DNA of 12,457 nucleotides from Methanosarcinales archaeon (GTDB lineage: Archaea; Halobacteriota; Methanosarcinia; Methanosarcinales; Methanosarcinaceae): the NCBI GenBank assembly GCA_012329085.1, contig JAAXQB010000123.1, forward strand, positions 1-12,457, in the 5' to 3' direction. The position numbers and the translations under genes were made by a program. Within the stretch, counting starts at the first letter, position 1, and every line of letters begins with the position of its first letter. The notes below the pieces were generated by a model. The model saw only the letters and a program-made list of their open reading frames with translations, was not told the DNA's origin and did not search any database. This document shows positions 6,330 to 12,457 of this stretch, in pieces.

Positions 6330-8438
6330 TTGAAACATTTAAAAAAAACAATTGGTACAAATCCAATAAAATTAATAAAAGTATTTTTTGTTTTGGCAAT
6401 TTTACTTTTCTCTTCAATGCCAGCTATTTATGCAACTGCAACTCCAACACTTCCTGCTGTTTTGCATGGCACTATTACTATAAACGGAATTCCTGCACCA
6501 GTAAATACAACTATTGAGGCAATTGGAGTTGAAGTTCAAACACTTCCGGGTGGAAATCCTTGGACTGTAACTGTTGTAGGGGAATATAGATTGGCAATAT
6601 TAGGTCCTTCCACAGGCACAGAAATACAATTTAAAATAACAACAGTCGATAATCAAATACTATATGCAACTGAAATTTATTCTTTTATTGAGGCGGATAA
6701 TATTAGAGGATTTGATTTGACCGTTATAGATCAAACACTGCCAACCCCAATAAATCAACTTCCTTTCACAATTGATGCACCAGGATCTTATATTTTAAAT
6801 ATAGATTCTACAAATCTTGCACAAACTGCAATAGTCATAAATTCTAATGATGTGATATTAGATGGAAATTGGCATATTTTAGATGGGGCAGATGTCTCAA
6901 ATACATTTGGTGTTGCTTCATCTGATTCTACTAATATTACAATAAAGAATTTGAATGTTAATGATTGGGATTGTGGAATTTCATTTAGTAATGTATCAAA
7001 TGGAATGATAACTAATGTAAGTACAAGTTCAAATTTATTTGATGGAATTTCTTTAACCGAAGGATCTAATTATAATATGCTGTCAAATATAATTACAAGT
7101 TTAAATGCATGGGATGGCATATGGATTAGAGATTCTAATGGCAATGCCCTTGAAAGAATAAATTCATATTCAAACAGAAGGGGTATTATGCTTAGTCGTT
7201 CATCAAATGCCATTATGAGAAATAATATAATGTATAATAACACTCAAAATTTTGGAGCTGGTGGCATACACGATATTGATGTTTCAAATACAGTAAATGG
7301 AAAATCCATCATTTATTTAATAAACGAATCGAATGTAATTATTGATTCTTCAAGTAATGCAGGCGTTGTATATGTAATAAATGGTCAAAATATAATTATA
7401 AAAAATTTAATTTTAAATAATAATTTACATGGTGTTTTCTTATCAAATACTGAAAATTCTGTAATTGAAAATATATATGCAACATCGAATGATAGGGGAC
7501 TTGATTTAAGATCGTCAAGTGGAAATACAATCTCAAATGTAACAGTGGGACATTCACGGCAAGGAATTCTTATGTTCCTTTCAGATAACAACTCGTTGTT
7601 AAATGTATCTTCAAAATTAAATGGATGTCCTGGAACTTGTCCTTTGCAATTTATTGATAGTAATAAATATGTTGATTCAAATATTGAAAATTATGAGATA
7701 GATATTAAGAGTGGTAGCTGTATAAGGGGCATTTGGATGCACACATCTCATAATAATACACTTTCAGACATAAATATTTCTTTAAATAGAGGGGATGGAA
7801 TTCTTTTATTCCTTTCAAATGATAATACATTGTCTAATGTCATTGCAGATTCAAATGATCGAAATGGGATTCATGTTCGAAGTTCAAACAACAATGTATT
7901 AACTAATAGTAATATTGCTAATAATAAATGGAATGGATATGTATTAACTAGATTTGGAAGGGCATCCAATCCCATAAACAATAGAATTTATTTTAATAAT
8001 TTCATAGACAATACAATTGGGAATATTCATGGAGTTTTAGCAGAAAACCATTTTAATTCATCTAATGAAATAAATTATTTATTTAATTCATCCACTCATA
8101 GAAGCCATATTGGAAATTATTATAGCACTTATGGTGGTGTGGATTTAGATGGTAATGGAATTGGAGATACTGCATATCAAGCCGTGGATAATCATCCATT
8201 GATTATGCCAATTGAGAATTATGAAATTGTAGATGGGGTGAGAGGAGATATTAATGGCGATGAGACTGTTAATGCAGCTGATGTAACATATTTAGATTGG
8301 CACATACGAAGATTTCCAGGATTTAATATAATTTATACGAATGGAGATATTAATGGCGATGAGACTGTTAATGCAGCTGATGTAACATATTTAGATTGGC
8401 ACATACAAAGATTTCCAGGATTTGATGTGATAAATTGA
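6330..8438 (+). CDS. Secreted NosD-type beta-helix protein with C-terminal dockerin
   Basis: 702 residues from the TTG at 6330, chosen from the ribosome site; GTG 6321 would add three residues. A basic N-terminus and hydrophobic stretch ending near SSMPAIYA (~29) form a signal peptide. Residues ~38-137 are a small beta domain (VLHGTITINGIPAPVNTT...) of the kind often found at the N-terminus of archaeal surface proteins. Residues ~140-625 form a NosD/CASH parallel beta-helix, with NTVNGKSIIYLINESN, IYFNNFIDN and DLDGNGIGDTAYQ, paralogous to the helix in the upstream protease. The helix is interrupted at ~425-470 by a Cys-containing insertion (CPGTC ... SGSC). Residues 639-702 are a dockerin of two near-identical 33-residue repeats with Ca-binding D640/N642/D644/D651 and D673/N675/D677/D684. 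Probable role: a polysaccharide-binding or -processing helix docked to a cohesin-bearing surface protein. The catalytic state of the helix cannot be read. Confidence 0.92.
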   Translation: MKHLKKTIGTNPIKLIKVFFVLAILLFSSMPAIYATATPTLPAVLHGTITINGIPAPVNTTIEAIGVEVQTLPGGNPWTVTVVGEYRLAILGPSTGTEIQFKITTVDNQILYATEIYSFIEADNIRGFDLTVIDQTLPTPINQLPFTIDAPGSYILNIDSTNLAQTAIVINSNDVILDGNWHILDGADVSNTFGVASSDSTNITIKNLNVNDWDCGISFSNVSNGMITNVSTSSNLFDGISLTEGSNYNMLSNIITSLNAWDGIWIRDSNGNALERINSYSNRRGIMLSRSSNAIMRNNIMYNNTQNFGAGGIHDIDVSNTVNGKSIIYLINESNVIIDSSSNAGVVYVINGQNIIIKNLILNNNLHGVFLSNTENSVIENIYATSNDRGLDLRSSSGNTISNVTVGHSRQGILMFLSDNNSLLNVSSKLNGCPGTCPLQFIDSNKYVDSNIENYEIDIKSGSCIRGIWMHTSHNNTLSDINISLNRGDGILLFLSNDNTLSNVIADSNDRNGIHVRSSNNNVLTNSNIANNKWNGYVLTRFGRASNPINNRIYFNNFIDNTIGNIHGVLAENHFNSSNEINYLFNSSTHRSHIGNYYSTYGGVDLDGNGIGDTAYQAVDNHPLIMPIENYEIVDGVRGDINGDETVNAADVTYLDWHIRRFPGFNIIYTNGDINGDETVNAADVTYLDWHIQRFPGFDVIN
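8244..8423 (+). repeat. Dockerin repeat pair: 81-bp direct duplication
   Basis: Bases 8244-8324 and 8343-8423 match at 80 of 81 positions; the only difference, G8308/A8407, turns Arg into Gln (HIRRF / HIQRF). Each copy encodes an F-hand DINGDETVNAAD calcium loop followed by a VTYLDWHI helix and RFPGF. This is the classic type-I dockerin layout (two loop-helix repeats). The near-identity at DNA level, including silent positions, shows recent duplication or homogenisation. Confidence 0.9.
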
Positions 8439-8470
8439 ATTATTAATAATTTCAGTAAGCAAAATATAAC

Positions 8471-8478
8471 ATAAAAGT
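8471..8478 (+). repeat. Left target-site duplication ATAAAAGT
   Basis: ATAAAAGT abuts the left terminal inverted repeat of the 8479-8660 element exactly and is repeated exactly at 8661-8668 against its right end. Identical flanks touching both termini are what a transposition event leaves. Confidence 0.75.
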
Positions 8479-8660
8479 GTATGTGTTTAGCTCCTTAAAA
8501 TCGATGTCATAAGGATGTTTGGTTACATGTATTTTTGCAGATAGTCGCAAGTTTTAAATTCAAAATCGATATCAATGGGGGCGTCCTTATAAATCCTCAA
8601 TTATGTTAAATTTAACTTATTGTGGCTATTGATAGTGAAATATAGTAGCTAAACACATAC
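8479..8660. mobile_element. 182-bp MITE-like non-autonomous element
   Basis: Perfect 14-bp terminal inverted repeats, GTATGTGTTTAGCT (8479-8492) and AGCTAAACACATAC (8647-8660), are flanked by identical 8-bp ATAAAAGT copies. No gene fits inside. The interior is less AT-rich than its surroundings (GGGGGCGTCC at 8577-8586) and can fold: ATAAGGATG (8509-8517) pairs with CGTCCTTAT (8582-8590) with one G-U pair, and GTTAAATTTAAC (8605-8616) is a palindrome. Several IS families make 8-bp duplications (for example IS6, IS66 and IS1595), so the parent cannot be named. An alternative is a structured RNA closed by the 14-bp stem, but the exact duplication favours insertion. Confidence 0.75.
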
Positions 8661-8668
8661 ATAAAAGT
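8661..8668 (+). repeat. Right target-site duplication ATAAAAGT
   Basis: Exact copy of 8471-8478, directly touching the right terminal inverted repeat of the MITE-like element. Confidence 0.75.
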
Positions 8669-8682
8669 TAATGTTTTGCTTA

Positions 8683-9334
8683 TTGCTATTATTTTTTGAC
8701 CAATTCATAAAATATAAAAATATATATTTAAAGAAATAATAATTATTTTATTTTTTATATAAAATCTATATATTATTTACACATATTTAGATAATTGCAT
8801 AAGTATATATTATTCTAAGAATTATATTTATTTATTTGAATAGGGCAATTTACGACAATATATTTTATTAAAAGAATCAATTTTCGCAATATTCCTCCTT
8901 TTTTCTTTATAAAACTAATTTGAAATTACATAATTAATGAAAACATTTATATGATGTGCAGTGATATAGTAAATTAAAATATATTATAGTCACCTAACAT
9001 ATAATTTATAAGAATTAAATTTGAAAAGCATATTCAATTTAAATACAGATTTTTCATTTTTAAGTAAAAAGGAGAATGATTATAAATTTCTACAATATTT
9101 TGCGATATTGTAATTATTAGAATATAATATATTCCAATAGTAGATATATAATTTAAATGATTGGTATTATACATTACCATTCATTTATTCTAAATAGTTA
9201 TTTAAAATTAAAAATTTGTAACCATTTTAATTTTACAGAGTTTGAATAAAGGCATATTTATATCGAATGTAATTAAAAACAATTCAATAAATTGAAAAAA
9301 AATTTGTGTATAATTTTAAAAATTATATGTAGAG
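8683..9334. other. Very AT-rich non-coding stretch with small hairpins
   Basis: About 650 bases with no convincing gene on either strand. It contains long A/T low-complexity runs and two clear hairpins. TACAATAT (9091-9098) pairs with ATATTGTA (9105-9112) around a six-base loop. AAATGATTGGTA (9155-9166) pairs with TACCATTCATTT (9175-9186) with one mismatch around an eight-base loop. Neither is followed by a T-run that would make it a convincing terminator. The stretch may be a decayed intergenic or insertion-prone region; no function can be assigned. Confidence 0.5.
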
Positions 9335-9477
9335 GCTGTCCCAAAACTAAAATCATGTGTACAAATTGATTAATATTTATCACATTTAGGATAATATTAT
9401 TGAAATTATAATTAATAATTGCCCAATTAGGATAAAATGTGACTGAATCATATAATGTAAATTAATTTTGGGACAGC
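9335..9477. mobile_element. 143-bp MITE-like element with GCTGTCCCAAAA ends
   Basis: GCTGTCCCAAAACTAA (9335-9350) is matched in inverse orientation by TTAATTTTGGGACAGC (9462-9477), 15 of 16 pairs. Inside lies a second inverted pair, TCACATTT (9380-9387) with AAATGTGA (9435-9442), and a 9-bp direct repeat TTAGGATAA (9386-9394, 9427-9435). Ends of the form GGCTGTCCCAAAA recur at the termini of several bacterial and archaeal insertion sequences. With no room for a transposase this is either a MITE or a solo internal deletion derivative. I see no exact target duplication, so the outer limits are uncertain by a few bases. Confidence 0.6.
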
Positions 9478-9685
9478 TTGTGCAATTAAAAATCATTTTT
9501 AAATGACATTGCAGATCTGTAAAAATAAAATTAAACTTTCGTGAAAGGAAACTGCTTTGAATTTAAGAGTTGTACAAATCTACAAATAATCAATAATGGT
9601 ACAATAATCTCATTTTTGATTAAAAATACACAATTATATTATAAATTATAAACAACAAATAAAAAATTTAAATTAAGGTAAAAAT
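9478..9685 (+). promoter_or_regulatory. Leader region of the PGF-CTERM gene: TATA-like box and ribosome site
   Basis: TTATAAATTATAA at 9639-9651 fits an archaeal TATA box. Initiation about 27 bases downstream of its centre (~9671) would give a short leader containing AAGGT (9675-9679), six bases before the ATG at 9686. The rest of this ~200-base stretch is AT-rich and shows nothing else that I can support. The promoter call rests on consensus and spacing only. Confidence 0.4.
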
Positions 9686-10459
9686 ATGAAAAATAATACT
9701 ACTAAAAACCAAATTTCAACAATATTCATTTCGTTATTAATTATTGCATCTGTAATGGTGGCATCTATAGATTTTGCAAGTGCTTGTAGCGGTACAAGTG
9801 GATGTGGGCGATGCGTTAATCCTTGCAGACCTGCACCACTATATGTAACTGTTGTACCTGACGAAATAATACTTGAAATAGGAGAAATTAAAATATTTAA
9901 TACTACAATAGGACCACAAGGAGTTAGCACATCTATTATATGGACAATATCAGACGATTCGATAGGGATTCTATGTGATGGAGTGAGGGAAGATATATTA
10001 AGAGGAACTTCTATTGCATTTATGGGGTTATCTACAGGTGTAGCAACAATAACTGCAACAAGTGCCGCAGATTCAAATATATTAGGAACTGCTGTTGTTA
10101 CTGTGGTAGCTCCCGTAACGAAACCTATATCAAAAAGTAATAATCAAAATGTTGGTGAAGGAGGAACTGTTGCACCAAACGAATCAATAAAACAAGATAA
10201 AGAAGGGCAAGAAATAAAAGCTAACGAATCAACATTGGAAAATATAAAGGAATATGTTACAACAGTTAATGAATCAATAAAACAAGGCAAAGAAGATCAA
10301 ATTACAGAAGATATGAAAAAGGAATTTGAAGCAGCTGCAGAAAAACTTGCACCTGTGGATGTAGAGCAAGAAACTCCATCTACACCAGGATTTAGTATAA
10401 TTTCAGTAATAATAGGATTGTGTATTGCAATAATCTATAAGAAAAATAAAAATAATTGA
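9686..10459 (+). CDS. Exported Cys-rich BIG2-domain protein with PGF-CTERM archaeosortase anchor
   Basis: 257 residues; ATG at 9686 preceded by AAGGT with six-base spacing. Residues 1-33 are a signal peptide ending ASA. The mature N-terminus carries a tight Cys cluster, C34-x5-C40-x2-C43-x3-C47 (GCGRCVNPC), which could form disulfides or bind a metal. Residues ~50-142 are one BIG2 Ig-like domain (VTVVPDEIILEIGE...TATSAADS), with an extra Cys97. Residues ~143-222 are a charged, probably helical stalk with a repeated NESIKQ(D/G)KE(G/D)Q motif. The tail has TPGF (P234-G235-F236), a hydrophobic segment to ~251 and KKNKNN: the PGF-CTERM layout in which archaeosortase A removes the tail and the protein is lipid-anchored. 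It is probably a short stalk or anchor at the cell surface beside the large secreted proteins. Its binding partner is unknown. Confidence 0.88.
   Translation: MKNNTTKNQISTIFISLLIIASVMVASIDFASACSGTSGCGRCVNPCRPAPLYVTVVPDEIILEIGEIKIFNTTIGPQGVSTSIIWTISDDSIGILCDGVREDILRGTSIAFMGLSTGVATITATSAADSNILGTAVVTVVAPVTKPISKSNNQNVGEGGTVAPNESIKQDKEGQEIKANESTLENIKEYVTTVNESIKQGKEDQITEDMKKEFEAAAEKLAPVDVEQETPSTPGFSIISVIIGLCIAIIYKKNKNN
10181..10302 (+). repeat. Duplicated motif in the stalk of the PGF-CTERM protein
   Basis: GAATCAATAAAACAAG occurs at 10181-10196 and again at 10271-10286, encoding ESIKQ twice within NESIKQDKEGQ and NESIKQGKEDQ. It marks an internal duplication of the charged stalk, probably lengthening a helix. 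Confidence 0.6.
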
Positions 10460-10494
10460 TTTGATAATTAGATGATGGGAGTTGCACATCAAAA

Positions 10495-10525
10495 AATCAA
10501 TTAATCGGTATTGATTAATATTTTT
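10495..10525 (+). terminator. Weak hairpin plus T-run after the PGF-CTERM gene
   Basis: AATCAAT (10495-10501) pairs with ATTGATT (10510-10516) across an eight-base loop, followed by T5 at 10521-10525, 36 bases after the stop codon. The stem is AT-rich and short. A further T7 run at 10570-10576 could serve as an archaeal poly-T terminator. The 173-base gap to the next gene holds no other gene. Confidence 0.4.
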
Positions 10526-10632
10526 AGCATTTGATTTAAAATTGACACATTAATTAAATGGTATAAAAATTTTTTTACAATCAATGTTAAATTTACCTAA
10601 TAAAATAAAAATTTCGCCATAGAAATGATTTT

Positions 10633-12457
10633 ATGAAATACAAATATATGCCAATCAATAGAAAAATAATGAGTGTGTGCATGTCATTGATGATATTATT
10701 GACAACACTCACTCCAATCACATCAATAATAATTGCACCACAAGAAGTTACACGAATAGAAATCACTCCAGATAAGGTAATATTAAATATTACTGAACAA
10801 ATTGATTTTGATATAAATGCATATCCAAAAGGTGTTTATTTAAGTAATGTGACATGGGGTGTATCTAATTCTGAAATTGGATTTATTGATTCAAATGGAG
10901 TGTTTACAGCATCTGATGTTGGAAACACAACCATAATTGCTACAAATGGCAATATGACTGCAACGGCATATATTAGTATAAAACATAAAACACAAACTTT
11001 TTTTGAAGATAATGTTACAACACAATTAGCAGAAGATAATGTTGCACAGTCAATAGATTCAAACATCACATATTTAAACATCAAACAAAATAATCCTATA
11101 ACAGCACAAACTTTATCACAATATGTGTTTTCAATTAATGAAACTAAAGAAATTTCAATTGGAGAAAATACAACATTCAATATTACATTAAACACGCCTT
11201 TCGATCGTCAGGGGATACATCTTATAAATGTCAAATTTAGAATTGAATTAACAAACAATTTAGTAGGGGAAATCATATATTACACTCCCCCTGAACAAGG
11301 GAGTACACTAACTATACCTCCTTATATGCCAATCGATGAAATTGAAGTAATCATATCGCACTTATCTGGCTTAGGACCTGCAATAAATTTAGGAGCTATT
11401 AAAGTCAGAGGTGATGCAACAGGTAATACAAAAATTAATATATCTGGCATTGAAGTTAAACTATGGCATCCTATTAGGGATACAATAACTAATTTTGAAA
11501 ATCAAAATGGTACGCTTGAAGTGATGCTATTGCCCTTAGAAAAAATAGAAATCACTCCACAAAACACATCTATACTTTCATCATCAAAACCAATTCAATT
11601 CACAGCAAGTCCAACACCTTTTGGACATCCATTAGAATATTTAATTTGGGAAGTTAGTAATAATTCAATTGGAACAATTGATGTAAATGGATTATTTACG
11701 CCAATTTTACCGGGTATAGTAAATATAATTGCAAGGCATGGAAATATAACTGCAAACACAACACTTACAGTATTACCATCTTTAAGAGATGGAGTGGATA
11801 ATATTGAACTTACTTGGAATACGGATGGATGGGAAAATTGGTTTTTGCAAAATACAATTGCATTCTACGAGGGGGATGCTATAGAAAGTGGAGAGATATC
11901 TCATAGACACTATTCATGGGTTGAAACTACAGTAGAAGGACCGGGAAATCTATCATTTTATTGGAATGTTTCATCAGAATTTGAAAAAGATTTTTTAATA
12001 TTTAAAATAAATGGAATTGAACAAGATAGAATTTCAGGAACTAATCATACTTGGACTCAAAAATCGTATGAATTAGATTCAGGTATTAATGAACTTAGAT
12101 GGAAATTTATAAAAGATGCATCTGTTAGTAGAGGGACAGATAGTGGTTGGTTAGATAAAGTAGTATTTGAGCCAATATTTTCAAAAATAAATATCTCCCC
12201 AGATATAACAGAGATAATCATAGGTCAAAATAGAGATTTTGATGCAATATTATCTCCAGAAAGTATTGATCAAACTGTAATATGGGGTATCGATAATGAA
12301 TCTATTGGAATAATAGACTCTCAAACAGGAGTATTTACAGCAAGGGCAATAGGCACAGCTAATATAACTGCAACAAGTGTTATAGACAATAATTATTCAG
12401 AAAATGCAATAATTCGCGTAGTAGCAAATCCACATTCAATAAATATTACACCATCTA
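10633..12457 (+). CDS. Secreted BIG2 / cohesin-like / jelly-roll surface protein; 3' end missing
   Basis: 608 residues are visible from the ATG at 10633 and the frame is still open at the window end. No strong ribosome site precedes the start, but the N-terminus (MKYKYMPINRKIMSVCMSLMILL-type, hydrophobic to ~36) is a good signal peptide; the Met codon at 10648 is an alternative start. Residues ~37-116 are a BIG2 domain (IEITPDKV...FIDSNGVFTASDVGNTT). Residues ~117-164 are a linker. Residues ~165-301 are cohesin-like: a SIGENTTFNITL first strand, and near the end LGAIKVRGDATGNTKINISG and NGTLEV, matching the closing strands of cohesins. Then come BIG2 (~304-383), a jelly-roll-like module (~384-515, SFYWNVSSE, RISGT, SRGTDSGWLDK), BIG2 (~517-598) and the start of another. 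The architecture resembles a scaffold or adhesin, and a natural partner is the dockerin protein encoded at 6330-8438. The cohesin call is moderate; the rest is firm. Confidence 0.88.
   Translation, partial: MKYKYMPINRKIMSVCMSLMILLTTLTPITSIIIAPQEVTRIEITPDKVILNITEQIDFDINAYPKGVYLSNVTWGVSNSEIGFIDSNGVFTASDVGNTTIIATNGNMTATAYISIKHKTQTFFEDNVTTQLAEDNVAQSIDSNITYLNIKQNNPITAQTLSQYVFSINETKEISIGENTTFNITLNTPFDRQGIHLINVKFRIELTNNLVGEIIYYTPPEQGSTLTIPPYMPIDEIEVIISHLSGLGPAINLGAIKVRGDATGNTKINISGIEVKLWHPIRDTITNFENQNGTLEVMLLPLEKIEITPQNTSILSSSKPIQFTASPTPFGHPLEYLIWEVSNNSIGTIDVNGLFTPILPGIVNIIARHGNITANTTLTVLPSLRDGVDNIELTWNTDGWENWFLQNTIAFYEGDAIESGEISHRHYSWVETTVEGPGNLSFYWNVSSEFEKDFLIFKINGIEQDRISGTNHTWTQKSYELDSGINELRWKFIKDASVSRGTDSGWLDKVVFEPIFSKINISPDITEIIIGQNRDFDAILSPESIDQTVIWGIDNESIGIIDSQTGVFTARAIGTANITATSVIDNNYSENAIIRVVANPHSINITPS
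11125..11535 (+). other. Cohesin-like domain in the last gene
   Basis: About 137 residues with the expected order of a cohesin beta-sandwich: ISIGENTTFNITLNTP (first strand pair), a VKFRIEL strand, a variable middle, then LGAIKVRGDATGNTKINISG, a VKLWHP segment and a closing NGTLEV strand. In cohesins the corresponding elements read roughly G-x-x-hydrophobic-NIT, LATIxFxxxGxxG, LxxSGV and NGxVxV. Weak points are the middle part and the missing clear FxLxYDP strand. It could instead be another all-beta Ig-like domain. Confidence 0.5.
11782..12175 (+). repeat. Jelly-roll-like module, copy 4 (in the last gene)
   Basis: Fourth copy of the module found three times in the subtilase, with EGDAIESG, SFYWNVSSE, INGIEQDRISGT, LRWKFIKD and SRGTDSGWLDK. 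Like those, it sits between two BIG2 domains. It is more divergent at the start (TWNTDGWENW) and at RGWVDK, here SGWLDK, but keeps a 22-bp identical run with copy 3. Confidence 0.7.

Larger units (their letters stand above)
8456..8697 (+). terminator. Probable terminator of the dockerin gene, split by a MITE-like insertion
   Basis: TAAGCAAAA (8456-8464) and TTTTGCTTA (8674-8682) are a perfect 9-bp inverted repeat, followed by T6 at 8692-8697. If the 8479-8660 element and one copy of its target duplication are removed, the arms lie close together (with CAT/ATG also pairing inside), forming a hairpin 17 bases after the stop codon. This reconstructed empty site looks like a terminator, although the T-run begins nine bases after the stem. 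Confidence 0.5.

Noticed and set aside
8815..8889. 24-residue - strand frame starting TTG with AAGGAGG upstream
   Set aside because: The ribosome-site match is good, but the peptide is very short, starts with TTG and lies in extremely AT-rich DNA with no conserved feature; not enough to call a gene.
9076..9120. 14-codon + strand frame after GGAG
   Set aside because: Spacing from GGAG to ATG is only one base and the frame runs through a hairpin; probably chance.
8439..9685. CRISPR array, tRNA or rRNA in the long gap
   Set aside because: No regularly spaced direct repeats, no tRNA-like arms with a T-loop GTTCRA motif, and no rRNA-like GC-rich block; only the two inverted-repeat elements and small hairpins are seen.
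9777..9790. Lipobox at the signal peptide end of the PGF-CTERM protein
   Set aside because: ASA-C lacks the usual Leu at -3; ordinary signal-peptidase cleavage fits better, so lipoprotein status is left only as a possibility.
1..12457. Window belonging to a Borg-type or other extrachromosomal archaeal element
   Set aside because: Low GC and genes all on one strand are compatible, but there are no replication, integration or perfect tandem-repeat arrays here to support it.

Overview
The window is AT-rich archaeal DNA carrying a one-strand cluster of large secreted or cell-surface proteins. Four coding regions lie on the + strand, and the first and last run off the window. An archaeal, probably methanogen-related euryarchaeal, origin is inferred from several signs: a PGF-CTERM-type C-terminus (archaeosortase sorting signal), NosD/CASH parallel beta-helices with the archaeal-style DLDGNGIGD..Y ending, many N-x-S/T sequons, GGTGA-type Shine-Dalgarno sequences and a TTG start. 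The species cannot be named from the sequence alone.

Layout. Positions 1-6174 hold the 3' part of a giant subtilase (S8 protease): prodomain, intact Asp/His/Ser triad, eight BIG2-type Ig-like domains, three copies of a ~130-residue jelly-roll-like module, an embedded NosD beta-helix and a C-terminal tandem GWNLI domain. Positions 6175-6329 hold a 12-bp hairpin and the leader of the next gene. Positions 6330-8438 encode a secreted NosD beta-helix protein ending in a two-repeat dockerin. Positions 8439-9685 are a long non-coding stretch with two MITE-like elements. The first (8479-8660) has perfect 14-bp terminal inverted repeats and an 8-bp target duplication, and seems to have inserted into the terminator hairpin of the dockerin gene. 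The second (9335-9477) has ends reading GCTGTCCCAAAA. Positions 9686-10459 encode a small exported Cys-rich BIG2 protein with a PGF-CTERM anchor. Positions 10633-12457 are the 5' part of a secreted protein with BIG2 domains, a cohesin-like domain and the same jelly-roll module as the protease.

How they may work together. All four products look exported and share a common domain pool (BIG2 in three, the jelly-roll module in two, the beta-helix in two). The most interesting reading is an archaeal cohesin-dockerin surface assembly: a dockerin on the beta-helix protein and a cohesin-like domain on the BIG2 protein, with the PGF-CTERM protein as a possible anchored component and the subtilase as a processing enzyme or co-resident of the cell surface. 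The dockerin is clear from sequence. The cohesin assignment is an inference from the shape of one domain and needs a profile or structure search.
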